Positions 33,786 to 44,610 of a stretch of DNA of 64,000 nucleotides are shown piece by piece. Positions within the stretch are counted from its first letter, which is position 1. Each line of letters begins with the position of its first letter. The notes under the pieces are model-generated. The model searched no databases and was not told the DNA's origin. It saw only the letters and a program-made list of their open reading frames with translations. A program made the position numbers and the translations under genes. Source of the stretch: Zhihengliuella flava (GTDB lineage: Bacteria > Actinomycetota > Actinomycetes > Actinomycetales > Micrococcaceae); the NCBI RefSeq assembly GCF_015751895.1, contig NZ_JADOTZ010000001.1, positions 992,001 to 1,056,000 on the forward strand. The letters run 5' to 3'.

Positions 33786-35594
33786 GTGCCCACGCCAATG
33801 CCTCGTCCCGCCTTCATCGCCGTCGCGACCGCCGCCACCGGCGAGGCCCGCGACTTCGACGTGCACGCTCTGCGCGGCGAGGCGGCCTCGGCCAACAACC
33901 GGTCGCAGAAGGAGTCCTTGCGCGCGGCCGGGGACTTCAGCGAGGAAGAGCCGGCCGGCGTCGTCCTCCTCCTCGGGCCGGATGCCCGCCCGCTCGCTGC
34001 CCCGATGCGCTTTAGCTATCAAGACATTGGAGACCTCGTCACGTGGGGCGAGGGGCGCGGGGCGCGCTGGGTCTGGGAATCGACCCGCTACTGGTACGGC
34101 ATGTTCCTCTCCGATTCGATGACGCTGGCTAAGTGCTGGGACGTCGGCCTCAGCCGGACGATCCTGCGGCGCTCGCCGGTCACGCAGGCCGGTGAGTACG
34201 CCGCCAACGCGCCAGCGCCGGATGACGCGCTCGATCAAGCCGCCCCCTCCCCCACCGCTCCGCCCGCGCAAGGCTCCCTGTTCGCCGCCCCCTCCCCGCG
34301 CGGCGCACCGGTCGAGCAGGTGGCCGCTGAATTCGCCGCCCAACGCGCCGCGCTGCCGAACACGCCCGCCGGGCGCAAGCTGCACCTCCTTCTCACCGCC
34401 GAGTCCACGGGTGCGCTCATCGCCGCGGAAATCCGGGCTACCGGCATGCCGTGGGATCGCCAGAGGCATCTGGAGTTGCTCGCCGAGCAACTCGGCCCAC
34501 GGCCGGCCGAGGGACACCGCCCCGCGCGGTTGGAAGCGGCGGCCGACGAGCTCCGGCAGCGGCTGGAGGCGCCGCGGCTCAACCCAGATTCGCCGCAGGA
34601 GGTACTGCGGGCCTTACACCGCGCGGGGATTGACGCCAAGAGCACCAGCGCGTGGGAACTGGCGGAGTATCACCATCCCGCGCTGGAGGCCCTCGAGGCT
34701 TACAAGAAACTCTCCCGGCTCTATACGGCCAACGGGTGGGCCTGGTTGGATGCGTGGATTCGGGAGAATCGGTTTTGGCCGGACTACACGGTCGGCGGAG
34801 TGGTCACGGGCCGTTGGTCGGCCCGCGGCGGCGGCGCCTTGCAGATTCCTGCCACGGTGCGTTCTGCGGTGCGGGCGGAATACGGCCACCGGCTGGTGGT
34901 CGCGGATGCGGCGCAACTCGAGCCGCGCATTCTGGCCGCGATGAGTCAGGATCAGGCGTTGGCCATCGCCTCCACGGGGAGCGATCTGTATCAAGCGGTG
35001 GCGAATCGAGGCTTTGGCGGAGACCGGGCCGATGCCAAGCTCGCAATGCTGGGCGCCATGTACGGGCAAACCAGCGGGGAAGCGGGACGGCTCATGCCCC
35101 AGCTGCGCCGCACCTACCCCGACGCGGTGGGCTTGATCGATGCCGCCGCGCGCGCAGGCGAAGCGGGCCGCACGGTGGCCACGTTCCTCGGACGTGGCAG
35201 CCCCGGCCCGGACGAGGCCTTCGTGGCCGCGCATCGGGCCGCGGGCGCGCTCGACGCCGGCGCTGCCGAGCAGCAACGGGCCGAGCAGGTGGCGCGGACG
35301 CGCGGGCGATTCACCCGCAACTTTGTGGTGCAGGGAACCGCCGCCGAGTGGGCGCTGTGCTGGCTGGGCCAGATCCGGCTCGGTCTGCGCCAGCGCCTAC
35401 CGGATCTCAGCTCGCGGATTGTGTTCTTTCTCCACGATGAAGTCATGCTGCATGTACCCGAACAACAGGTCAGCACCGTGGTGGAGATCGTCGAGCAGGC
35501 GGCGGCGACGGCCACGGAGCTCGTGTTCCGGCATGACCTCGTGGAGACGCCGGTCTCTGTCGTCGTGGTCGATTCCTACGATCAAGCCAAGTAG
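33786..35594 (+). CDS. Bifunctional 3'-5' exonuclease/DNA polymerase-like protein (PolA family)
   Basis: 602 residues. The C-terminal two thirds is an A-family polymerase: motif A DAAQLEPRIL (Asp374), O-helix RADAKLAMLGAMYG (Arg414, Lys418, Tyr426, Gly427) and motif C HDE (His550-Glu552). The N-terminal part has the place of a DEDD exonuclease but I do not see its acidic residues, so proofreading is probably lost. No 5' nuclease domain. The GTG at 33786 and an ATG four codons later are both possible; the former follows an ACAAT-like box. Confidence 0.85.
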   Translation: MPTPMPRPAFIAVATAATGEARDFDVHALRGEAASANNRSQKESLRAAGDFSEEEPAGVVLLLGPDARPLAAPMRFSYQDIGDLVTWGEGRGARWVWESTRYWYGMFLSDSMTLAKCWDVGLSRTILRRSPVTQAGEYAANAPAPDDALDQAAPSPTAPPAQGSLFAAPSPRGAPVEQVAAEFAAQRAALPNTPAGRKLHLLLTAESTGALIAAEIRATGMPWDRQRHLELLAEQLGPRPAEGHRPARLEAAADELRQRLEAPRLNPDSPQEVLRALHRAGIDAKSTSAWELAEYHHPALEALEAYKKLSRLYTANGWAWLDAWIRENRFWPDYTVGGVVTGRWSARGGGALQIPATVRSAVRAEYGHRLVVADAAQLEPRILAAMSQDQALAIASTGSDLYQAVANRGFGGDRADAKLAMLGAMYGQTSGEAGRLMPQLRRTYPDAVGLIDAAARAGEAGRTVATFLGRGSPGPDEAFVAAHRAAGALDAGAAEQQRAEQVARTRGRFTRNFVVQGTAAEWALCWLGQIRLGLRQRLPDLSSRIVFFLHDEVMLHVPEQQVSTVVEIVEQAAATATELVFRHDLVETPVSVVVVDSYDQAK

Positions 35595-35609
35595 GCCGCG
35601 ACCCCGGCC

Positions 35610-36317
35610 CTAGTTCACGCGCAGCTCCCGCGTTGCATCCCAGGGCAGGGTCCACCCCAACTCATCAAATAGGCGCGAGAGCACAATGGCCGTAAACCCC
35701 CAAATGAGTGGCGTGTCATCGACAGAAAAGGCCGGAGACGCATACCTGTTCTCGCCACGGACGACGACGGCGCTCACCCGGTGGCGCGCGTCCAGCAAAT
35801 CCGCCACGGGGACCCGAAACACGTGCGCGGACTCACCGGGGTCGACGACGCCGACCGCCGACGGCCGCGCCCACCATCCCAGCACCGGAGTCACCAGAAA
35901 GTTGCTCACGGGAAGCTCGGTTTCGTTGAGCTCGCCGATGACGTCGACGCCAGCCGGATCGAGGCCGGTTTCCTCTTCCGCCTCACGCAGAGCGGCGCCA
36001 ATGGCCCCGTCATCCCCAGGGTCCACCTTGCCGCCGGGAAAGGCCACCTGTCCGGCGTGCTGGCGCAGGGTGTCGGCCCGCTGCACAAACAACACATCCA
36101 AGTCCTCCGGCACCACCTCATGCGGGTTGTGGGCTGGCTGGTCGTCGAGCCGGCCGAAGAGGATCAAGACCGCTGCGTGCCGCAGCCCGGCCGGGTCGGG
36201 GCGAGCAAACCGCCACGACGACGGCAGGCGCGGGTCGGCCTGCCCGGCAGCGGCCAGTTCCGCATGCCGTGCGGCGAGACTCTCGAGCGCGGCGCGGGCC
36301 GCGGGCAACCGAGTCAT
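35610..36317 (-). CDS. NUDIX hydrolase (CoA pyrophosphatase-like)
   Basis: 235 residues. The Nudix box is complete: GGKVDPGDDGAIGAALREAE (first part) with REAEEETGL carrying the catalytic Glu. The upstream LxxHxGQVAFPGG-like context (QHAGQVAFPGGK) is typical of CoA/acyl-CoA diphosphatases. Rv3672c of M. tuberculosis, next to nth and marP, is of this kind. Translation from ATG 36317 overlaps the nth stop. Confidence 0.88.
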   Translation of the reverse strand: MTRLPAARAALESLAARHAELAAAGQADPRLPSSWRFARPDPAGLRHAAVLILFGRLDDQPAHNPHEVVPEDLDVLFVQRADTLRQHAGQVAFPGGKVDPGDDGAIGAALREAEEETGLDPAGVDVIGELNETELPVSNFLVTPVLGWWARPSAVGVVDPGESAHVFRVPVADLLDARHRVSAVVVRGENRYASPAFSVDDTPLIWGFTAIVLSRLFDELGWTLPWDATRELRVN

Positions 36318-37114
36318 CACGCGTCCAGCCCGTAGCCCATGGCCCGCAACTCGCGGCGGGTGCGGCCCGCCCGCATGAGCTCCAACAATTCTTGACGGCC
36401 GGGCGCCAGCTCGTACTTCAGCAGCTTGCGGGCGGCCACCGGTTCCGGCTCGCCCACCCCAAACGAGGGACATAGGTGGGCCACGGGGCAGGCACCACAG
36501 GCCGGTTTACGCGCGTGACAGACGCGCCGGCCATGGAAGACCACCACATGGGAGAGCATGGTCCAGTCCCGCTTCTCAAACAGGTCCCCGACCGCGTGTT
36601 CCACCTTGACGGGATCAGTTTCCTGGGTCCACCCGAAGCGCTGGGCGAGCCTACCGAAGTGGGTGTCGACGGTAATTCCCGGGACCCCGAACGCATTGCC
36701 GAGCACCACGTTCGCGGTCTTGCGACCCACGCCCGGCAGTTTCACGAGGTCCGCAAGACGCGGTGGGACTTGGCCGCCGTGGGAGTCCACCAATCGCTGG
36801 GCCAACGCCAGCAGATTCTTGGCTTTGGCTCGATAAAAACCGGTGGGACGAATGATCTCCTCCAACGCACCGGGATCGGCGCTGGCCATCGCCTGCGCGT
36901 CCGGGAAACGCGCGAAGAGAGCTGGAGTAATGGCGTTGACGCGCACGTCCGTGGTCTGCGCGGACAAAACGGTGGCCACCAAAAGCTCGAACGGGTTGCT
37001 GAAGTCCAGTTCCGGCACCGCGTACGGGTACGCCTCGACGAGCTCGCGGTAGGTCTTGCGGGCACGGCGCTTCAGCGCGAGATCACTCGGCGCTGGACTG
37101 GCGGCGGCTGGCAT
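36317..37114 (-). CDS. nth: Endonuclease III
   Basis: 265 residues. The helix-hairpin-helix [20 protein letters not shown] carries the catalytic Lys, and [11 protein letters not shown] carries the catalytic Asp. The iron-sulfur cluster motif Cx6Cx2Cx5C is complete ([17 protein letters not shown]). It removes oxidised pyrimidines and cleaves the strand in base excision repair. The ATG at 37114 has AAGGAG upstream; longer frames have no support. Confidence 0.96.
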   Translation of the reverse strand: MPAAASPAPSDLALKRRARKTYRELVEAYPYAVPELDFSNPFELLVATVLSAQTTDVRVNAITPALFARFPDAQAMASADPGALEEIIRPTGFYRAKAKNLLALAQRLVDSHGGQVPPRLADLVKLPGVGRKTANVVLGNAFGVPGITVDTHFGRLAQRFGWTQETDPVKVEHAVGDLFEKRDWTMLSHVVVFHGRRVCHARKPACGACPVAHLCPSFGVGEPEPVAARKLLKYELAPGRQELLELMRAGRTRRELRAMGYGLDA

Positions 37115-37271
37115 GGGCGGACTCCTTGCGGTCAATCGACGGAACTCACTCCCGACGAGCCTATCGGTACCCGGCCCCGCGCACGTGGGTGCCACTGGCC
37201 GACCGCTTACCGCAGAAAACGGCCCACCCATCGGCCCAATGTGACCCCCGGCACAGCCTGCGGCGTGCGGA

Positions 37272-37289
37272 TGTGTAACCTGTGACACA
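37272..37289. promoter_or_regulatory. Palindrome upstream of acs
   Basis: TGTGTAACCTGTGACACA, a 14/18 self-complementary site 56 bp before the acs start, with TGTGT/ACACA end arms. CRP-family regulators control acs genes in several bacteria and a crp gene lies 7 kb downstream. The site differs from the usual TGTGA-N6-TCACA, so binding by CRP is only a suggestion. Confidence 0.4.
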
Positions 37290-37327
37290 GACTCATGTCA
37301 GTTTCACCGCGATTGAAAGGACTCGAC

Positions 37328-39310
<1,983 letters not shown>

Positions 39311-39321
39311 AAACATGACGC

Positions 39322-39354
39322 GTGGCCCCGCCCGGTTCTCTCGGGCGGGGCCAC
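39322..39354. terminator. Terminator hairpin after acs
   Basis: Perfect 13-bp arms (39322-39334 and 39342-39354, GTGGCCCCGCCCG / CGGGCGGGGCCAC) with a 7-base loop, just after the acs stop. No U-tract. Confidence 0.7.
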
Positions 39355-39363
39355 CCGCGTGTG

Positions 39364-39369
39364 TAGGGT
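39364..39369 (+). promoter_or_regulatory. Leaderless-type -10 box for aroQ
   Basis: TAGGGT ends six bases before the ATG at 39376 and no ribosome binding site intervenes. Confidence 0.5.
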
Positions 39370-39375
39370 ACTGAC

Positions 39376-39813
39376 ATGGCTTCGATTCTGATCCTCAACG
39401 GCCCCAATCTGAACCTTCTTGGCACGCGCGAGCCGGAGATCTACGGGCATGAGTCCCTCGCCGACGTGGAGCAGCTCTGCCGGACCGAAGCGGCGCAGCA
39501 CGGATTCGACGTCGCGTTCGAGCAGTCCAACCACGAAGGCGCTCTCATCGACGCCTTGCACAACGCGCGCGGCGTCCACGCCGGCGTCGTGTTCAACCCC
39601 GGCGCCTACACGCACACCTCCATCGCCCTGGCCGACGCCGTCTCCGGAATCCAGCTCCCGGTGGTGGAAGTGCACCTCTCCAACGTGCACCAACGCGAGT
39701 CCTTCCGGCACCATTCCTACATCTCTCCCGTGGCCGCGGCGGTGATCGTGGGCGCGGGGACCAACGGGTACCGCCTGGGCATCGCGCAGTTGGCCCACGC
39801 GCTGACCGCCTGA
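39376..39813 (+). CDS. aroQ: 3-dehydroquinate dehydratase, type II
   Basis: 145 residues, the usual length. The N-terminal ILNGPNLNLLGTREPEIYG holds the conserved Asn and Tyr active-site residues; FEQSNHEGALID, NPGAYTHTSIAL and EVHLSNVHQRESFR follow. It removes water from 3-dehydroquinate in the shikimate pathway, whose first enzyme is encoded 27 kb away. It is probably expressed from a leaderless mRNA and is separated by about 10 bp from the next gene. Confidence 0.97.
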   Translation: MASILILNGPNLNLLGTREPEIYGHESLADVEQLCRTEAAQHGFDVAFEQSNHEGALIDALHNARGVHAGVVFNPGAYTHTSIALADAVSGIQLPVVEVHLSNVHQRESFRHHSYISPVAAAVIVGAGTNGYRLGIAQLAHALTA

Positions 39814-39824
39814 CGACGCCGCCC

Positions 39825-40862
39825 ATGACCACGCCGTACGCCGACACCCAGCGCCAGTACACTCAGTACGCGCGCGTCTGGTTCCCCGCCCACTCCCCGC
39901 TCTATGCCGAGTGGGCGGAGGGCGTTGCGGCCTCGCCCGAACTTCTCGAGCGCATCGGCAGCTTGCCGACCTCGAAGCAACAGCCCAACCTGGTGTTCGC
40001 CGCGGCCCGCTTCTGCGGCTGCCCGGATGCGGGCTTCGAGGAGTTCAAGGCCTTCGCGCTTCAACGGTGGGACGCGATCGCCGCCGAGGCCCGCTCCCGC
40101 ATGACGCAGACCAACGAATCCGCCCGCTGCGCCACGCTGTTGCCCGTGTTCGAGCACATCCAGCGGCAGAGCGGCCAGCCGCTGGCCCTCATCGAGCTCG
40201 GCCCCTCGGCCGGGCTGTGCCTCGTCCCGGACCGCTACGCGTATCAGTACGACGACGGTGAGGTCCTCGGGGCGGAGAACCTCACCGCAGGCGCCCCACT
40301 GTTGCCGTGCACGACCCGCGGCGGCGTGCCTCTGCCCACGCGTCTGCCGGAGATCGCCAGCCGGGTTGGCGTCGATCTCAACCCCTTGGACGCCGCGGAT
40401 CCGGCCACCCGCCGCTGGCTCGAGTGCCTCGTGTGGCCCGGCCAGACGCGGCGCCTGGAGCGCTTGCGGGCCGGCCTCGACGTCGTCGCGTCGCTGGACG
40501 GACTCGAGCTGGTCCGTGGGGACCTGATGGACCAACTGGAGCGGCTCGTCAGCCGGGTTCCGGCAGGTCAAACACCCGTGGTCTACCACTCCGCGGTCAT
40601 CGCCTACCTGCCGCCTGACCTCCGGGAGCGCTTCACGGAGCTGGTGACCTCGCTGCCGTGCCGCTGGGTGGCCAACGAAGGGTTCTTCATGTCTGCCGCC
40701 ACCGATGCGGACATTGCCGTGCCCCGCGAACGAGAGGGCGTCTTTACGCTCGCGCTCGATGGCGTTCCGCTAGCCCACACCCATCAGCACGGCGCGGAAA
40801 TCGACTGGGTGGCGGACGGTTTCAGCGCCGGATCCTGGCCAGAGGACGGACAGTACATCTAG
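39825..40862 (+). CDS. DUF2332 family protein
   Basis: 345 residues matching the DUF2332 family of actinobacteria and proteobacteria. A segment LALIELGPSAGLCLVPDRY resembles the glycine-rich motif I of SAM-dependent methyltransferases, and VVYHSAVIAYLPP could be a motif IV equivalent, but this resemblance is my own reading. No activity is established. It follows aroQ by 11 bp and is convergent with the response regulator gene, with about 20 bp between. Confidence 0.8.
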   Translation: MTTPYADTQRQYTQYARVWFPAHSPLYAEWAEGVAASPELLERIGSLPTSKQQPNLVFAAARFCGCPDAGFEEFKAFALQRWDAIAAEARSRMTQTNESARCATLLPVFEHIQRQSGQPLALIELGPSAGLCLVPDRYAYQYDDGEVLGAENLTAGAPLLPCTTRGGVPLPTRLPEIASRVGVDLNPLDAADPATRRWLECLVWPGQTRRLERLRAGLDVVASLDGLELVRGDLMDQLERLVSRVPAGQTPVVYHSAVIAYLPPDLRERFTELVTSLPCRWVANEGFFMSAATDADIAVPREREGVFTLALDGVPLAHTHQHGAEIDWVADGFSAGSWPEDGQYI

Positions 40863-40882
40863 GGCTGCGGCGCCGCCTCCGG

Positions 40883-41485
40883 CTAGATCCACCCCTGTTC
40901 CCAGGCGAGGTGAGCAGCCTCCTGGCGGGTGGCGACGTCGAGCTTCGCCAGAATGGCGGAGACGTAGTTCCGGACAGTGCCCTCCGCCAAGTGCAGCTGG
41001 GCCGCGATCGCCGAGATCCGGGCGCCGTCGCGTCCTACGCGGAGGACGTCCAGCTCCCGCTCGCTCAGCGGGCACTTCTGTCCGCTCAGCGCGCTCGCAG
41101 CGATCTCCGGGTCCACGTACCGCTTACCGGCGGCCACGTCGCGGATCACGCGCGCCAATTCCTCGGCCGGCATCGATTTGGGTGCGAACCCGTCCACCCC
41201 GGCCCCGAGGGCCCGGCGCAGCACCCCGGGCCGAGCGTGCCGGGTGACGATCAGTGACTTGGCCTTCACGTGGCGGCGCAGCTGCTCGGCGACGACGACG
41301 CCGTCCGTCGGGGGCATCTCCAAGTCCAAGACGCAGACGTCCGGCCGGTGCGTGATCGCCAAGTCGAGCGCGCTCGCCCCATCGCCCGTGCTCGCCACCA
41401 CCTCCAGATCGTCCTCCAGATTCAGCAGCGCGACGAGGGCGCCACGGATCAGGTCTTCGTCGTCCGCCAAGAGAATCCTGATCAT
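40883..41485 (-). CDS. NarL/LuxR family response regulator
   Basis: 200 residues. Receiver domain with the acidic pocket ADDED, phosphoacceptor Asp54 in VCVLDLEMP and the Lys of GFAPKSM; the C-terminal LuxR-type HTH includes LSERELDVLRVGRDGARISAIA and the NYVSAILAKL recognition helix. It is encoded downstream of, and overlapping by 4 bp, its histidine kinase. A palindrome of the type such regulators bind lies just upstream of the kinase gene. Confidence 0.93.
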   Translation of the reverse strand: MIRILLADDEDLIRGALVALLNLEDDLEVVASTGDGASALDLAITHRPDVCVLDLEMPPTDGVVVAEQLRRHVKAKSLIVTRHARPGVLRRALGAGVDGFAPKSMPAEELARVIRDVAAGKRYVDPEIAASALSGQKCPLSERELDVLRVGRDGARISAIAAQLHLAEGTVRNYVSAILAKLDVATRQEAAHLAWEQGWI

Positions 41486-42690
41486 CCGCGTACCTCACTC
41501 ATCGCAGGGACCTCCGCCCGCACCACAAACCGCTCGCCCTCGCGGGCGGCGGCGAAGGTGCCGCCGGCCGCCATGACACGATCGCGCAGACCAGCGAGGC
41601 CACTACCGTGGCGCCCCGTCAGAGTCGGCACGGTGTCTGCATTCGCCACGCCGTCGTTGGTGACGGTGAGGGCCGCGCGGCCGCCCCGTGTTTCCAAGGT
41701 GAGGTCCACGCGGGTGGGCCGAGCATGGCGCAGGATATTGGTGGACGCCTCGCGGATGACCCAGCCGAGGACCTCACGTGCTTCGCCCACCAGCTCGCGG
41801 CCCCATCCGGTGACACGGCAGTCGATCCCCGCGGCGCCCAGAACGTCGGCCGCATTCTCCAGTTCCGCGGCAAAGCCCACCGTGCGCAACCCGCTCACCA
41901 CGGCGCGGGTCTCCCCCATAGCCTCGGCCGCGGCAGCGCGCACGGTCCGCACGTGCTCGGCGGCCGCCGCCGGATCCTTGGCCAGGAGCCGCTCAGCGAG
42001 TTCCGCCTGTAGCGCGATGACCTGCAGGTGATGCCCCTGAATGTCGTGCAAATCGGCAGCGATACGCAGCCGCTCGCGGGTGGCGGCCAGCTGAGCCTCG
42101 GCCGCCCGGCCCCTCCGCAACCGCTCCACGGCGTCCCACCACCACACGGATCCCACCACCAGCAAGGGCACGCAGAGGACATAGAACACCACCATGGACG
42201 TGGTGTTGGGTCCCGCGGCGCCCATCGGCGGCCACCACGTCGCCGGAGGCGTCACCAGCATCAAGAGGGCGGCGAGCCCGAGCACGGCCACCGCTCCACC
42301 CCAGAAACCCCGGGCCCGCAGTCCCCGCGGCAGCAGGCAGGCCACATGGGAGACGGCCAGCCACGCGGGGATCAGCGCGGGCAATCCGCCGCCGACGAAG
42401 CTTGAGGCGGCCAGGAGCGCCGCTGGCACGGCCACGGGCCCGAGCGTGCGCCAGCGGACCGGCCCGGCGTCCGGCAGCCCCTGGCGGAACTCGAGGGAGC
42501 TGAGATACGCCGGCAAGGCCGCCGCGAGCAAGAGCGCCAGTTGGATCGAGAGCAGGACCCCCGATGTGGAGGCGCGGGCCAGCTGGGCGGCGGTCGCCAG
42601 GTAGAGGACGGTGTACAAGAACACGATTGAGACCCACGTCCACCACCAGATGGTGCTGAGCGCGCGCGGCGAGACGGGGTGGTGATGCAT
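41482..42690 (-). CDS. Sensor histidine kinase (HisKA_3 type)
   Basis: 402 residues. Five or six membrane segments in the first 200 residues, then the HisKA_3 dimerisation domain with the phosphoacceptor His in IAADLHDIQGHHLQVIALQ, and an HATPase with REASTNILRHA and GSGLAGLRDRV. The layout is that of DesK/NarX-like kinases with a membrane sensor and no periplasmic domain. The signal is unknown. It is transcribed before the regulator as an operon, and the palindrome sits 16 bp upstream of its start. Confidence 0.92.
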   Translation of the reverse strand: MHHHPVSPRALSTIWWWTWVSIVFLYTVLYLATAAQLARASTSGVLLSIQLALLLAAALPAYLSSLEFRQGLPDAGPVRWRTLGPVAVPAALLAASSFVGGGLPALIPAWLAVSHVACLLPRGLRARGFWGGAVAVLGLAALLMLVTPPATWWPPMGAAGPNTTSMVVFYVLCVPLLVVGSVWWWDAVERLRRGRAAEAQLAATRERLRIAADLHDIQGHHLQVIALQAELAERLLAKDPAAAAEHVRTVRAAAAEAMGETRAVVSGLRTVGFAAELENAADVLGAAGIDCRVTGWGRELVGEAREVLGWVIREASTNILRHARPTRVDLTLETRGGRAALTVTNDGVANADTVPTLTGRHGSGLAGLRDRVMAAGGTFAAAREGERFVVRAEVPAMSEVRG

Positions 42691-42705
42691 GCCGCCAGCT
42701 TAGGC

Positions 42706-42723
42706 CAATGACATTTGTCACTG
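42706..42723. promoter_or_regulatory. CAATGACA-TT-TGTCACTG palindrome beside the two-component operon
   Basis: Eight-base arms with one mismatch (perfect core TGACA/TGTCA) in the divergent gap between the histidine kinase and the small membrane protein. NarL-type regulators bind such inverted repeats. Its place 16 bp before the kinase start and about 100 bp before the divergent gene suggests autoregulation and possibly control of both. Confidence 0.55.
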
Positions 42724-42823
42724 CGGCCGCGTGAAAACCTCCCGCGCCCCCGTGACACCGCGGCACTGCCACGAACGTGCCGCATCGAGTGAACTGGACT
42801 CTCCACTTCACGAAAGGCACACC

Positions 42824-43306
42824 ATGGACGTCATCAACTGGCTGCACGAACTCGCCGCACCGCTCGGGCCCGCCCTGCAATCACTGGTCATCGCCTTGGC
42901 CGGCGCCATCCCCTTCGTCGAGTCATACACCGGTTCGGCGCTCGGAGTCGTCATCGGGCTGCCGGTGGCCGTGGCCATCACGGCGGCGGTGATCGGCAAC
43001 TGGCTCTGCATGTTCGGGCTCGTCACTCTGGGAGCAGGAATTCAGCGCAAGCTCGCCGAGAAGTCCCGATGTGAGCCCTCCAAAGGCCAACAGCGCTTCA
43101 TGCGCATGTTCAACCGGTTCGGCGTCCCCGGCGTGAGCCTCCTCGGTCAGTGGGTGCTGCCAAGCCAAATCACGTCGATGCTGCTGGTGGGTATCGGCTC
43201 GAACAAGCGGCAGGTCATCATCTGGCAGACCATCTCCATCATCCTGTGGGGCATCGGCTTCGGCCTGCTGGCCATGCTCGGCGTCAGCGCCCTCGAGAAC
43301 CTCTAG
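42824..43306 (+). CDS. Small multidrug export family membrane protein
   Basis: 160 residues, about four membrane segments. The pattern FVESYTGSALGVVIGLPV and the later VPGVSLLGQWVLPSQIT resemble the small multi-drug export/YqaA-like (PF06695-type) membrane proteins, related to DedA/SNARE-associated families. AAAGG lies seven bases before the ATG at 42824. It is divergent from the two-component operon and shares the palindrome region with it. Substrate unknown. Confidence 0.8.
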   Translation: MDVINWLHELAAPLGPALQSLVIALAGAIPFVESYTGSALGVVIGLPVAVAITAAVIGNWLCMFGLVTLGAGIQRKLAEKSRCEPSKGQQRFMRMFNRFGVPGVSLLGQWVLPSQITSMLLVGIGSNKRQVIIWQTISIILWGIGFGLLAMLGVSALENL

Positions 43307-43329
43307 CCCCCCTGCGGCGGGCCTGCCGC

Positions 43330-44520
43330 TCAGGAGGTGCAGGCCCCGGAGGAGACGACGTCGTCGTACTCCTCGGCCGCCTCCACGAGGGGGGCCACCT
43401 CCTCGAGGGACAGCGCGTAGCCGACGTCTTCAGCGCCCCGCGCCTTGGCGAAGACCACGCCGATAAGCCGACCCTCCTCGTCGACCAGAGGGCCGCCGGA
43501 GTTGCCCTGCTCGATGTCGGCGCCCAACTGGTAAATGTTCAGCGAGGACGGCTCGCCGCCGTAAATGTTCTGCACGGACACGTCCCGCACCGACTGCACG
43601 GTGGCGCCGAGCGCGGTAAAGGGGCCGCCCGCCGGGTGCCCCATGAACACTCCGGATTCGCCCTCGCCGAGGTCCTGCCCCACGGGGATGGGGGTCAGCT
43701 GCAAGTCCGGCACCGCAAGGACCGCGAGGTCCCGCGCCGGATCGAAGTGCGCGATCGTGGCCGGCAGAGCGCGGCCATCGCGTGTGGTGACCACGGGGTC
43801 GGTGACGCCAGCGACGACGTGCGCGTTGGTGATGACCCGGTCCGGCGCGGCCGCGAAGCCTGAACCGGTCTGGTTCACGCCGCACTGATAGGCCGTACCG
43901 GAGACCTTCACGACGGCGTTGGCCGCGGCGTCGATTCCCGGACCGGCCGCCATTTCCTCCGGTTCCGGCGCCGGTGCGGCCTCGGTGGGCGCGAAGGGCT
44001 CGAACAGCTCGGGGATTGACTCCCCCATGACCGCCGAGCGCGCCGAGGCGAGGGCTTGCTCCACGGGCTCCGGCGTGTACTGCCGGATCGTGGAGATCAC
44101 CCGCGAGTCCGCGAGCGATTGGGAGAGGATGGGGATGCCCATCGCGGCGACGGAGAAGGAGACGGCCGAGATCACGACGGCGGCGACCGCGGTGTTCAGT
44201 ACCGCACCCGTCAGGCGGTCGAAGGCTCGCAAAGCCTTGAGGTTAAGCCACCGGCGAATCCGTGCTCCGAGCGCGGTCCCGATCGCCTGGCCGACAATAA
44301 TGAGCACGACGGCGACGGCCACCACCCAGAACAGGCGCCACCCGGGACTGGGCACCCACGACGAGACGGTCGGCACGGCGTAAAACGCGCCGATCGCGCC
44401 AGCGATGAGGCCCACGATGCGCCCAAGGGTCACCAAGAAGCCCTGCCGCCACCCGGAGACAAGGAAAGAGAGCAGTACGATGGCTAGAACGATGTCTAGC
44501 CAGCTGAAACCGAAGATCAT
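43330..44520 (-). CDS. MarP-like membrane serine protease
   Basis: 396 residues. Four membrane segments (colicin V/CvpA-like, 1-135) precede a trypsin-like protease domain: His in ITNAHVVAG, Asp in DPARDLAVLAV and Ser in QGNSGGPLV. This is the plan of MarP (Rv3671c), which protects mycobacteria from acid. It lies in the same neighbourhood as nth, crp and NUDIX as in mycobacteria. Two Cys that form a regulatory disulfide in MarP may correspond to YQCGV and SSGACTS, but I cannot align them with certainty. Confidence 0.92.
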   Translation of the reverse strand: MIFGFSWLDIVLAIVLLSFLVSGWRQGFLVTLGRIVGLIAGAIGAFYAVPTVSSWVPSPGWRLFWVVAVAVVLIIVGQAIGTALGARIRRWLNLKALRAFDRLTGAVLNTAVAAVVISAVSFSVAAMGIPILSQSLADSRVISTIRQYTPEPVEQALASARSAVMGESIPELFEPFAPTEAAPAPEPEEMAAGPGIDAAANAVVKVSGTAYQCGVNQTGSGFAAAPDRVITNAHVVAGVTDPVVTTRDGRALPATIAHFDPARDLAVLAVPDLQLTPIPVGQDLGEGESGVFMGHPAGGPFTALGATVQSVRDVSVQNIYGGEPSSLNIYQLGADIEQGNSGGPLVDEEGRLIGVVFAKARGAEDVGYALSLEEVAPLVEAAEEYDDVVSSGACTS

Positions 44521-44594
44521 CGTGAGCTAATTGTACTGGTGGCAGCTGGGCAAGCTGTCAGCTTAATTCACAGGGTCAGCACGCCGGAATCGCG

Positions 44595-44610
44595 TGTGGA
44601 AGTCGTCACA
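44595..44610. promoter_or_regulatory. CRP-like site upstream of crp
   Basis: TGTGGAAGTCGTCACA matches TGTGA-N6-TCACA at nine of ten conserved positions. It is 59 bp before the crp ATG, so autoregulation is plausible, and it also lies about 75 bp from the divergent protease gene. Confidence 0.6.

Noticed and set aside
31512-34015. Long rightward frames antisense to tadA and the TadZ-like gene
   Set aside because: Random-looking composition; the leftward Tad operon has overlapping starts and stops that only work on the minus strand.
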